This document shows, one piece after another, positions 24,567-32,403 of a DNA stretch of 64,000 bases. Made by a program: the position numbers and the translations under genes. Each line of letters opens with the position of its first letter. Position 1 is the stretch's first letter. The notes beneath the pieces were generated by a model. That model searched no databases. It worked only from the letters and a program-made list of their open reading frames with translations, and was not told the DNA's origin. The stretch comes from Lachnospiraceae bacterium UBA3273 (GTDB lineage: Bacteria; Bacillota; Clostridia; Lachnospirales; Lachnospiraceae): contig DEUB01000059.1 in NCBI GenBank assembly GCA_002362385.1, positions 39,954 to 103,953 of the forward strand, in the 5' to 3' direction.

Positions 24567-25223
24567 TTATCCCCTTAAATCAAATATGCCGTCAATTTCC
24601 CCGCAGTAAAAATACCTGTCGTCATAGACCGTACATTTTATGACCAGTCCGTCATCAAATTCCAACAGATAATAAACCGGCGTGCCTTTCAGGTAATCCC
24701 GGCATTCTTCAACGCTTCCCAAATACTGCGCCCCTGCGAACTGCTCGACCCAGCCTTCTTTATCGGCGCCGGAAACCTCCACGGCCTCTGTAAAGTTTTC
24801 TTCTGCGGAAAAAGTAATCTTTAAATCCGCATTTTGTGAGATCCTATCCTGAAAAACGGAGAAAATCTCTCTGGCATCCTGTTTATCCCCGTACCATGAG
24901 CTGCCTCCAAAAAGGTTCTCTTTACTTTCTTCCTGTTCCAAAGTCCCTCCTGCATGCTGTTTCATCATACTGGCATCGGAAAGATCGCTTCCGCCGGTTC
25001 TTCTCTGCCAGAAAAACAGCGATATCCCGATACAAAAAACTGCTGCCGCCGCCACAGAACCCCATGAAAGGATCTTACTTCCTTTTTTCCCCGCTGCAAA
25101 GGCACCTCTTCCCTGCCCGGAGCGCTTTTTGTTTTCCGCCTCCATTTGATCTGCAAGGCCGGCAAGAAAGGAAGGATCCGGTGTTATTTTGTTCATTTCT
25201 TTATAGTATTCTTCCTTAAACAT
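24567..25223 (-). CDS. Putative transmembrane anti-sigma factor
   Basis: 218 residues: a short cytoplasmic N-terminal part (EEYYKEMNKITPDPSFLAGL, then a basic Gly/Lys/Arg stretch), a single membrane helix at ~52-72 (ILSWGSVAAAAVFCIGISLF), and an extracytoplasmic domain of ~140 residues ending DDRYFYCGEIDGIFDLRG. No zinc-binding HxxxCxxC is present. The identification as an anti-sigma factor rests on topology and on the 8-bp overlap with the ECF sigma gene just upstream, the usual arrangement of such pairs. GGAGGAGG precedes the ATG. Confidence 0.72.
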   Translation of the reverse strand: MFKEEYYKEMNKITPDPSFLAGLADQMEAENKKRSGQGRGAFAAGKKGSKILSWGSVAAAAVFCIGISLFFWQRRTGGSDLSDASMMKQHAGGTLEQEESKENLFGGSSWYGDKQDAREIFSVFQDRISQNADLKITFSAEENFTEAVEVSGADKEGWVEQFAGAQYLGSVEECRDYLKGTPVYYLLEFDDGLVIKCTVYDDRYFYCGEIDGIFDLRG

Positions 25224-25755
25224 CGAAATCCTCCTCCTTTAAATTTTTCTTCAGCTTTTCTCTTGCCCTGAATAAATGGGATTTAACCGTAGATTCCTTC
25301 ATACCCAGCAGGCCGGAAATTTCTTTTACAGACAGTTCCTCAAAATAAAACAAATGTATAATGACCCTGTACTTTTCAGGGAGCTTTTTGACCGCAAGAA
25401 GCAGGCTGTTGTCAAAATCCAATGTAATCCCCGGGCTTCCCTCCAACACCCCTTCCACCTCTTCCATGGAAACCCTTTTCCTGTTCCATGCAGAAGACAG
25501 AAGGGATTTTGTTGCATTAATGGTTACCCGTATCAGCCATGCCTTACGGTATTCCTCCTCCACAAGCTCATGCTGATGCTTTATGTATTTTATGAATACC
25601 TCCTGGGTAACATCCTCCGCATCGCATTTATTCATGGTTCTGGCGTAAGCCAGCCTGTAAACCATACCGGAGTACCTGGAAAGAACCTCTTCCACCGTTA
25701 TATATTCTATTGTCCCGCATTCTTCCTGTATGCTTCTGTTAACAGATACTTCCAT
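25216..25755 (-). CDS. ECF-type RNA polymerase sigma factor
   Basis: 179 residues with sigma-70 region 2 (MVYRLAYARTMNKCDAEDVTQEVFIKYI, -10 recognition) and region 4 (LPEKYRVIIHLFYFEELSV, then the helix-turn-helix ISGLLGMKESTVKSHLFRAR, -35 recognition), and no region 1 or 3. It resembles SigW/SigV-like ECF factors of Bacillota. It heads a run of five same-strand genes (25755 to 19773): sigma, anti-sigma, transglutaminase-like protein, lipoprotein, metallopeptidase. A surface-stress regulon that controls its own operon is the natural inference. The start codon is poorly supported by a ribosome site. Confidence 0.92.
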   Translation of the reverse strand: MEVSVNRSIQEECGTIEYITVEEVLSRYSGMVYRLAYARTMNKCDAEDVTQEVFIKYIKHQHELVEEEYRKAWLIRVTINATKSLLSSAWNRKRVSMEEVEGVLEGSPGITLDFDNSLLLAVKKLPEKYRVIIHLFYFEELSVKEISGLLGMKESTVKSHLFRAREKLKKNLKEEDFDV

Positions 25756-25872
25756 ATCCCTATATATTTATCCTTAATCTTATCCGGCATTTGTAAAAAA
25801 ATTACTTTACTCCATTGTAACCGTCTCCTTCGCAAGATTCAATGAAAAAATAGAAAAAGCATAAATTTTCCA

Positions 25873-28182
25873 TTAGGCAGGCGGGCGTCCTAAACGGCTT
25901 CCCAGCCTGCAGAGAAGCTCGTTGGTAATAGTCCCCGCGTTATCCGCCACTTCCTCGGCGCTGATGCGCTCATTTTGGTCTCTGCCTATGAGAATGACCT
26001 CGTCTCCCTGTGCTACGCCGTCAATTCCCGTAATATCCACCATAAGCTGGTCCATGCAGATCCTGCCGATGACCTCTGCACGCCTGCCATGGATCAGCAC
26101 ATTCTGTTTTCTCCCGGACAGGCTTCTGGGATAACCGTCCCCGTAACCTATGGTTACCGCCGCCACCGTCATGTCGCAGGGCGCCTGAAAGGTGCAGCCG
26201 TAACCCACGCTTTCTTCTTTTTTCAGACTCCTTATAAGGGCCACCCTGGCCTTTAAGGTCAATACCTCTTTTAAATCAAGAGCCTGCTTGGTTTCGTCCC
26301 CGTAACCCGAAAGGCATCCGTACATCATGATCCCCACCCGCGCGTAGCTTACGGGAAGCCTTGGATAATTTACTACGCCATAGCTGCTCTGCAAATGCGT
26401 CTTTAAATCTTCAAAGCCTCTTTCCTGCAGAAAATCCAGCACTCCGTAAAAACGCTCTATCTGCTTTTTTGTATAGACCTTCGCCCAATCCTCCCTGCTG
26501 TCGGAAACGCATAAATGGGAATAGATCCCCTCTACCTCCAGATTTTCGTAATGAAAAATATCAGCGATCTTTTCCCTGTTTCTGTAATCCTCCCCTAACC
26601 GGTGCATCCCCGTATCCACTCCGATATGGACCTTAAGGGGGATTCCCTGCTCATTGAGCTTTTTCGCATAGCTTTCATCCACCACCGTCTGCACCAGCCG
26701 GTATTTTGCAAGACAGGGCGCATTGAAAGGACAGGTATATCCAAGGACCAGTATCTTCCCCCTGATCCCGTTTTCTCTCAGATAAATGCCTTCTTCCAGT
26801 GTGGCCACGGCAAAGGCCCTGATTCCCTCCTTGTACAGAAATTCCGATACTGCAAGGCTGCCGTGCCCATAGGCGTCTGCTTTTACCACCGCCATAAATT
26901 TACAGCCATCCGGCAGAATTTCTTTTATCCTGTCCACATTCCATTTTAAATTTTCCAGATCGATTTCCACCCACGCCCGGTCTCTGTACAGATCGGGCTT
27001 CCACTCTTTTTGGCTCTTCCCGTATTCCTGATCCTCTTGTTCTCTTAACGCTTTACCGTCCCTTCCCTGTCTCTTATCTTTTTTGAAGGCGCTCAAAAAA
27101 GATTTATATATTAAAAGCAGGATCCATGCCCCCAGAGCGCTTAATAAAGATACCGCAAAATAGCAGATCAATGTATTTTCCACAAGGAGCCTGTAAAGTC
27201 CTGCTTTTTTGGAAACACCCCTTAATAGGATCAGCACCATGGGATGGATAATATATATGATCATGGCCATATTGCCCATAACTTGGGAATGCCCTTCTCC
27301 CCGCTTTTTGCCCGATCCCCTTCTTTCTTCATAAAGACTTACTATAAAGATAAAGAAAAAATACATAAGGGGCAGTAAAAATATATACATGCTGTCATGA
27401 CGCTGCCAACCGTACTTATGGAGCAGCAATCCTTCCGCCAGCATGGGAAGGAAAAATATTAAGGCTCCCAGTCCGTACATGACACTGTTCGCTTTATCTC
27501 TTTTTGTATCGTCTTTCTCCTTTCGTTCCCCGTCCTTTATAAGGCACCCCAGCATCAGAAAGACCGGCGCAAAAAAAATACCGTTTCTGGTATAGGAAAA
27601 GACCTGAAGAATCCCGTCATAGATCTTACCCAGAAAAGAAAACTGTCTTGTAAGCCCGTAATAGCTGTCTCCGGGAAGACCCGCCAGATATAAAATAACG
27701 GATATGACAAACGCCGCCTTTTCTCCCGTTATCCGAATGAGGAAAAGGCAGATCAGGATCCCCAGTATGACCGCCGGCAGATACCAGAGATGATAAAAGG
27801 TTCCGTCAAAAAAAATATCTTTGAAAACCGTACCCGCTTTTAATTCTTTAAAATAACCCGTATAAAAATTTACGGGCAGGTAGAGAATAATCGCCGCCAG
27901 ATAAAGAAGGCCTGTCTTTTTTAAGAATTTTAAAGCCCGTTTGTTGTGTTTCCTGCTGTCCGGAAGGACAAAATAGCCTGACACCATAAAGAAAAAAGGG
28001 ACCGCTATTCTTGCGATTACCCTCGTCAGAATAAAATCCCCGTTTTCGTTTATGCCCGATAAGGGCGATATATGGATCGCCACAACAAGAAACGCCGCCG
28101 TCAATTTCATATAATCTACATATACGTTTCGATTGCCCGCTTCCGAAGCCCTTCCCTCTTGCAATTTTATCCTTTTCTCCAT
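25873..28182 (-). CDS. vanT: VanT-type membrane serine racemase (acyltransferase-3 fused to alanine racemase)
   Basis: 769 residues. The N-terminal ~370 residues are an acyltransferase-3-like membrane domain with about ten helices (VDYMKLTAAFLVVAIHI at its start), thought to import L-serine. The C-terminal half is an alanine-racemase fold making D-Ser (and D-Ala): PLP lysine Lys434 in VVKADAYGHG, plus TIGYGDGYPRSL, GRICMDQLMVDITG and VGYGCTF near the catalytic tyrosine. This two-domain fusion is diagnostic of VanT. It is the last gene of the vanG-type operon, separated from vanXY by a 40-bp tandem repeat. AAGGAAGG precedes the ATG. Confidence 0.95.
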   Translation of the reverse strand: MEKRIKLQEGRASEAGNRNVYVDYMKLTAAFLVVAIHISPLSGINENGDFILTRVIARIAVPFFFMVSGYFVLPDSRKHNKRALKFLKKTGLLYLAAIILYLPVNFYTGYFKELKAGTVFKDIFFDGTFYHLWYLPAVILGILICLFLIRITGEKAAFVISVILYLAGLPGDSYYGLTRQFSFLGKIYDGILQVFSYTRNGIFFAPVFLMLGCLIKDGERKEKDDTKRDKANSVMYGLGALIFFLPMLAEGLLLHKYGWQRHDSMYIFLLPLMYFFFIFIVSLYEERRGSGKKRGEGHSQVMGNMAMIIYIIHPMVLILLRGVSKKAGLYRLLVENTLICYFAVSLLSALGAWILLLIYKSFLSAFKKDKRQGRDGKALREQEDQEYGKSQKEWKPDLYRDRAWVEIDLENLKWNVDRIKEILPDGCKFMAVVKADAYGHGSLAVSEFLYKEGIRAFAVATLEEGIYLRENGIRGKILVLGYTCPFNAPCLAKYRLVQTVVDESYAKKLNEQGIPLKVHIGVDTGMHRLGEDYRNREKIADIFHYENLEVEGIYSHLCVSDSREDWAKVYTKKQIERFYGVLDFLQERGFEDLKTHLQSSYGVVNYPRLPVSYARVGIMMYGCLSGYGDETKQALDLKEVLTLKARVALIRSLKKEESVGYGCTFQAPCDMTVAAVTIGYGDGYPRSLSGRKQNVLIHGRRAEVIGRICMDQLMVDITGIDGVAQGDEVILIGRDQNERISAEEVADNAGTITNELLCRLGSRLGRPPA

Positions 28183-28202
28183 TTTATGCCTTCCTTTCCG
28201 TC

Positions 28203-28350
28203 CGTTTACTTTGCCGTTATATCCTGCAGTTTGCTTTGGCTGTTTTCCTCCGCCCTTACATTCCGCCGGTTTGCTTTGGCCGTTTTCCTCCGCCGTTATA
28301 TTCCGCCGGTTTGCTTTGGCCGTTTTCCTCCGCCCTTACATTCCGCCGGT
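28203..28350. repeat. 40-bp tandem repeat between vanXY and vanT
   Basis: Three full 40-bp units begin at 28229, 28269 and 28309 (each starting GTTTGCTTTGGC on the plus strand). Partial copies lie before (from about 28203) and after (28349, running into the vanXY stop). The units differ at only a few positions. Read on the coding minus strand, each has a GGCGGAGGAAAAC purine block. The final partial copy includes the vanXY terminal codons and stop, so the array seems to have grown from the 3' end of that gene. There are no CRISPR-like spacers. Confidence 0.9.
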
Positions 28351-29103
28351 TTACTTTGGCTGTATTTCCCTGGTTATGATAAAGCCGTCCACATTATTAC
28401 CGGATATGGTAAGGCGCTGTTGCTTACCGGCGTCAAAAACGGGGTTTCCGCTCTTAAATTCCGCCTCGAAAGCCCCCTTCCCTTTATCCGGCCGGAAATA
28501 TATTTCGTACTCATTTCCGAAATATCGGAAACGCAAAGGATTCCCGGCGTCATCAAACTGCCTGATATATGCGATATACTCCTCTAATGCAAATCCCTTT
28601 TCCTTTATGATCCAGGCGTGGGGCCGGCCCACATAGCGAAAATGCCACTGTTCCGCCGATATTCCCGTAATCTCTTCCTTATCCTTTTCATACCGCTCAA
28701 CAAAGCCGTAATCCGCCGCCCTTTCCCGAAATGTCTGGCAGACGCCTTCATAAGGAAATGAGGGGCAGATAAAATCAATATCCTCCGCCGCTTTCCCCAG
28801 ATCTACGGCAAGTCCCGTCTGATGTTCGCTGCACCCCGGCTTTGCAACATATTTTTTTGTAAACTCCATTCCGTTTTCCTTTACGGAATCTTCAAAAATC
28901 TTTACCTGTTCTCCGAACGTACGGTAGCCGCTTACCAAAACCAGTTCCCCCTCCGGCAGCGTGGAAAGGAGGTCATGAAGCCGTTTTGCGGTTTCCTTTT
29001 CCAAAAGGATCTCCGTCCCCGGGAACCGCACTAAATCTTCTTCCCCGCCTCTATAACCATGATCCCCATTTACCAGGATCAGGCTTCCTTTTCCTTTATT
29101 CAT
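28351..29103 (-). CDS. vanXY: VanXY-type D,D-dipeptidase/D,D-carboxypeptidase
   Basis: About 250 residues, soluble (no signal peptide), as in VanXY enzymes that remove D-Ala-D-Ala dipeptides and terminal D-Ala so that only D-Ala-D-Ser precursors remain. M15-family zinc site: His94 and Asp101 in CSEHQTGLAVDLG, His154 with catalytic Glu151 in SAEQWHFRYVG; SGYRTFGEQ is the upstream arginine motif. It overlaps the vanG stop by eight bases. A C-terminal extension of ~70 residues (from NPLRFRYFGNEYEIYFR) goes beyond the peptidase core and is unexplained. AAAGGGA precedes the ATG. Confidence 0.92.
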   Translation of the reverse strand: MNKGKGSLILVNGDHGYRGGEEDLVRFPGTEILLEKETAKRLHDLLSTLPEGELVLVSGYRTFGEQVKIFEDSVKENGMEFTKKYVAKPGCSEHQTGLAVDLGKAAEDIDFICPSFPYEGVCQTFRERAADYGFVERYEKDKEEITGISAEQWHFRYVGRPHAWIIKEKGFALEEYIAYIRQFDDAGNPLRFRYFGNEYEIYFRPDKGKGAFEAEFKSGNPVFDAGKQQRLTISGNNVDGFIITREIQPK

Positions 29104-30184
29104 TTCCCTTTAACGAAAGCTTTATCAAGCGGTCCACCACCTGTTCAAAGCTGTATCCTGCCCCTTTCATCATGGACGGAAATCTGCTGTGGGAGGTAAA
29201 GCCGGGAATGGTATTTACCTCGTTAAAAACGATTTCCTCCTCCGGCGTTAAGAACATGTCCACCCTGGAATAGTCTTTAAGCCCCAAAATGCGGTAGATC
29301 TTCATGCCTGTTTCCCGTATCCTTTCCTCCGTTTCCGGGGATATTCTCGCAGGCATATGGATCTTAGAAGTCTTCAGGGTATATTTTTCCGTATAATCAA
29401 AAAAGCCCTCGGCTAACTCGATTTCATCCACCCTTCCCGCGATCAGCTCCCTGTTTCCCATAATGGCGCAGCCCACTTCAAAGCCCTCGATATTTTCCTC
29501 AATGGTAACCTCGCTGTCATGTTCAAAGGCTAATTCAATGGCGGATTTTAAATAAACGGGACTGTTGACCTTTGTAATGCCAAAGGAAGAACCTGCCCTT
29601 ACCGGCTTTACAAAAACGGGGTAAGTAAGCCTTGCAGTCTTTCCCGACACTTCATCCATCGTATCCGTCTTTTTTAACAATACGGAAGCCGGCACCCTGA
29701 TTCCCGCAGCCTTTACCAGTGTATGCGCCAGTTCCTTGTTCATGCAGAGCGCCGATCCGGTCATGTCCGGTCCCACACAGGGAATTCCCGCCAGCTCACA
29801 CAGGCCCTGAAGAGTCCCGTCTTCCCCGTTTTTTCCATGAAGTACCGGAAATACCACGTCTATATAGCAGAGTTCAATGCCTTTTTCCCTCCATACCGCT
29901 ATTCCGTGCACCGACCGGTCAGGCTGCAGGCAGGCGCGGCTTACCTTTCCCTGCCGCCATGTATCCTCCTTTATCCGTGCTGCGTCTCCTTCGTACAGAT
30001 ACCATTCTCCCTCCCTGGTAATTCCCATGGTTATAACGTCATAGGTCTCCCTGTCTATGGCGTCTATCACTGCCGACGAGGACTTAAGGGAAACCTCATA
30101 TTCTGAGGAGCAGCCTCCGAATACGACCAGAACTGTTTTTTTATCATTATTTAAATTTGCTTCTTTTACGCTGTCTTTGCTCAT
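29096..30184 (-). CDS. vanG: VanG-type D-alanine--D-serine ligase
   Basis: ATP-grasp ligase of 362 residues forming D-Ala-D-Ser. From memory it is very close to VanG: VLVVFGGCSSEYEVSLKSS, VVFPVLHGKNGEDGTLQGL, FVKPVRAGSSFGITKV, the omega loop FDYTEKYTLKTSKIHMPARI, and metal-binding IVFNEVNTIPGFTSHSRFP. The EKYTLK loop with its serine-ligase context separates it from housekeeping D-Ala-D-Ala ligases. AAAAGGAGATCATC precedes the ATG. It is the first gene after the vanRS terminator and a VanR-like operator, so it heads the resistance transcript. Whether it confers measurable glycopeptide resistance depends on expression. Confidence 0.95.
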   Translation of the reverse strand: MSKDSVKEANLNNDKKTVLVVFGGCSSEYEVSLKSSSAVIDAIDRETYDVITMGITREGEWYLYEGDAARIKEDTWRQGKVSRACLQPDRSVHGIAVWREKGIELCYIDVVFPVLHGKNGEDGTLQGLCELAGIPCVGPDMTGSALCMNKELAHTLVKAAGIRVPASVLLKKTDTMDEVSGKTARLTYPVFVKPVRAGSSFGITKVNSPVYLKSAIELAFEHDSEVTIEENIEGFEVGCAIMGNRELIAGRVDEIELAEGFFDYTEKYTLKTSKIHMPARISPETEERIRETGMKIYRILGLKDYSRVDMFLTPEEEIVFNEVNTIPGFTSHSRFPSMMKGAGYSFEQVVDRLIKLSLKGNE

Positions 30185-30260
30185 GATGATCTCCTTTTCC
30201 TCTATGTATTTCCAAAACCTTTATTAACCATACCAGAGCAAAACAAAAATTGTATTGAAA

Positions 30261-30285
30261 AAATCTTAAGCATATCTTAAGATTT
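30261..30285. promoter_or_regulatory. Putative VanR operator upstream of vanG
   Basis: AAATCTTAAG (30261-30270) and CTTAAGATTT (30276-30285) form a perfect 10-bp inverted repeat with a 5-bp centre. Read the other way, the same bases give two direct CTTAAGAT copies 11 bp apart, one helical turn, as OmpR-type regulators prefer. It lies 77-101 bp upstream of vanG, just past the vanRS terminator. A TATGGT at 30227-30232 is a possible -10. VanR binding is inferred from position. Confidence 0.6.
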
Positions 30286-30296
30286 CCTTATCATGC

Positions 30297-30347
30297 AAAA
30301 AAGGCCGTCTGTCCGGTTTTATTTTACTGTTTCCGAACAGACGGTCC
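30297..30347 (-). terminator. Terminator separating vanRS from vanG-XY-T
   Basis: On the minus strand a stem CCGTCTGTTCGG / CCGGACAGACGG (arms near 30333-30347 and 30303-30316, one bulge) is followed by six Ts (30297-30302). It lies about 55 bp after the vanS stop and insulates the regulatory genes from the resistance genes. Confidence 0.88.
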
Positions 30348-30401
30348 TTTACTCTTAAATAACCGTTATCATATTCTTTTTAATCTTTACAGGCATCCCG
30401 C

Positions 30402-31616
30402 TTACCATGCCGGCAGGATGACCGTAAACACGGTCTGTTCCGGGCTGCTGGTAACAAGCAGTTCTCCCCCGTGGGCCGTCACGATCTCCTTTGCTATGGC
30501 AAGTCCCAAGCCTGCTCCTCCCGTAGAACTGGACCGGGAACTGTCGAGACGATAAAACTTTTCAAAAATGGCGTTTAACTTATGCTCCGGGATAGGGTCC
30601 CCATGATTGATAAACTGTATAAAGGTCTTCTCACTGGAATTCGTGACGCATACCCTTATGGTGGAATTCCTGTCGCTGTAGGCAATGGCGTTTTTTAAAA
30701 TATTATTGAAAACCCTTGCGATCTTGTCGGCGTCGGCATAAATAAAGATATCCTCCCCGGCCTCCACCACCGCTTTCTTTCCCTGCTCCTCCAAAATAGG
30801 ATAAAACTCATCGGTCATCTGTCTGAGCATATAGGAAAGATCGATCTTCCTCTTGTTCAATATAATGGTCTGTAAATTGAACCGGGTAATTTCAAAGAAC
30901 TCGTCGATGAGCTGCTCCAAGCGTCCTGCCTTCTCCAAAGCGATCCCCACGTATTTTGCCTTCTGTTCGGAAGGCATATCCGGGGCTTCCTCCAAAAGAC
31001 TTAAATAACCGATGACCGAAGATAGGGGCGTTTTCAGATCGTGGGCAAGATAAGTGATCAGGTCATTTTTGCGCACATTCTCCATTTCCGTTTCCATTTT
31101 GCGCCGCTCCATGGTTCTCTTTGCCGCGTTCATCTTCTTCTCCATGCTGCGCAGTTCCTGGGGAAGCTCTACATCCCGCTTATCCTCGGAAAGCATGATA
31201 TCCATACCTTTGTCGATCTTTTTAAAATAACCGGTAACGATTTGCATAAGCACAAACCAGCTGATAATAAGGAAAATGACGGCCATGCCCAAAAATACGA
31301 GCAGCCCCCAGTTTTCCCTGAATGTATACTGGTAAATGGTGCGGGCGTCCATAAAGTCTAAGAAAAACTTCTTTTGCAGAAATTCCACCACAAGATTGCC
31401 GAAATTGCCGAAGATCACGTGCTCATAAAACAGATACAGGACAATGGCGCTTGCCATGAGGATCCCCGTCATGAGCAGAAAGATTTTCCACCTAAGCCAT
31501 GTAAACCGCTCCGCCCGCTTTTTCCCACGTTCTTCCTTCTTCTTTTCTTCCCTTTTTGCTTTGTCTTCCTTCTCTTTTCCTGCCTTTTGCGCCTTCTTGA
31601 TACTTTTATCCCTCAA
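30402..31616 (-). CDS. vanS: VanS-type sensor histidine kinase
   Basis: 404 residues. An unusually long basic/acidic cytoplasmic head (~1-40, Lys/Glu/Arg repeats) precedes two membrane helices (~44-64 and ~103-128) with a short extracellular loop, then HAMP-like linker and kinase core. The phosphorylated His192 is in YLAHDLKTPLSSVIGY; the ATPase domain has NILKNAIAYSD (N box), HGDPIPEH, FEKFYRLD and GGAGLGLAIAKEI. Start is a TTG at 31616 overlapping the vanR stop by 11 bp, which signals coupling. It senses glycopeptides in this family and phosphorylates VanR. Confidence 0.92.
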   Translation of the reverse strand: MRDKSIKKAQKAGKEKEDKAKREEKKKEERGKKRAERFTWLRWKIFLLMTGILMASAIVLYLFYEHVIFGNFGNLVVEFLQKKFFLDFMDARTIYQYTFRENWGLLVFLGMAVIFLIISWFVLMQIVTGYFKKIDKGMDIMLSEDKRDVELPQELRSMEKKMNAAKRTMERRKMETEMENVRKNDLITYLAHDLKTPLSSVIGYLSLLEEAPDMPSEQKAKYVGIALEKAGRLEQLIDEFFEITRFNLQTIILNKRKIDLSYMLRQMTDEFYPILEEQGKKAVVEAGEDIFIYADADKIARVFNNILKNAIAYSDRNSTIRVCVTNSSEKTFIQFINHGDPIPEHKLNAIFEKFYRLDSSRSSSTGGAGLGLAIAKEIVTAHGGELLVTSSPEQTVFTVILPAW

Positions 31617-32304
31617 TGGTATACCCCACTCCCCAGACCGTTTTGATATATTTGGGATTTTCCGCCGAATCCTTCATTTTTTCCCTTAAATGCCGGATGT
31701 GGACCATGATCGTATTATTGCTGTTTGTAAAATATTTGTTTCCCCACACCCTGTAAAACAGATCGTCGGAGGAAACAACCTGTCCCTTATTTTCGCAAAG
31801 GACCCACAGTATTTCAAATTCCGTAGGCGTTAAGGAAATTTCCTTTTCGTTGAGCCGGCATTTCCTCGCCGTTTTATCTATGCTCAGGCCCCCGATCATG
31901 ATCTCGGAAAAATCCTCCGTCCCTGCCGCCGTATTGTATCTGGTAGCCCTCCGAAGCTGCGCCTTTACCCTGGCAACCAGTTCCAGGGGCTGGAAGGGCT
32001 TTGTCATATAATCGTCGGCTCCCAAGGTCAGCCCTGTGATCTTGTCTATCTCCTCTTCTTTTGCCGTCAGCATGATGATCGGAAAGGTCTTTGTCTTTCT
32101 GATCTCCCGGCAGAGCTCAAAGCCGTCCATATCCGGCAGCATCACGTCCAAAACCGCCAAATCGATCTTTTCTTCCCTTGCGCACCTTAAAGCTTCCTTC
32201 CCCGTATAAAATTTATACACCAAAAAATCTTCATTCTTCAGATATACTTCTATCAGATCGGCGATCGCCGCCTCGTCATCCACTACCAGTATCCGCGTCT
32301 GCAT
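31606..32304 (-). CDS. vanR: VanR-type OmpR-family response regulator
   Basis: About 232 residues. The receiver domain has the acidic pair in LVVDDEAAIADLIEVYLK, phosphoacceptor Asp53 in LAVLDVMLPDMDG, and TAKEEEIDKITGLTLGADDY with the conserved Thr and the KP of TKPFQPLELVARV. The C-terminal winged helix is EISLTPTEFEILWVLCENKG with the recognition helix in TIMVHIRHLREKM. The start at 32304 follows GGAGAGG; four more residues are open upstream. It should activate the vanG promoter through the operator at 30261-30285. Confidence 0.93.
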   Translation of the reverse strand: MQTRILVVDDEAAIADLIEVYLKNEDFLVYKFYTGKEALRCAREEKIDLAVLDVMLPDMDGFELCREIRKTKTFPIIMLTAKEEEIDKITGLTLGADDYMTKPFQPLELVARVKAQLRRATRYNTAAGTEDFSEIMIGGLSIDKTARKCRLNEKEISLTPTEFEILWVLCENKGQVVSSDDLFYRVWGNKYFTNSNNTIMVHIRHLREKMKDSAENPKYIKTVWGVGYTIEG

Positions 32305-32403
32305 AGTCCTCTCCATGATAAAAAAACTAATTTACTTTATTCTATCACTGACTGCCGGACATTTACAAGTGGGAAACCCGGTCTCCTTTCCATAAAGCCT
32401 TCC

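Noticed and set aside
28203..28350. Possible CRISPR array
   Set aside because: The 40-bp units are directly abutting and similar over their full length, with no unique spacers and no cas genes nearby; it is a simple tandem repeat.
28072..28636. Plus-strand open frames of 167-171 codons over the tandem repeat and the vanXY end
   Set aside because: They are shadows of minus-strand vanXY/vanT and of the repeat, whose 40-bp period keeps cycling frames; no ribosome site or family resemblance.
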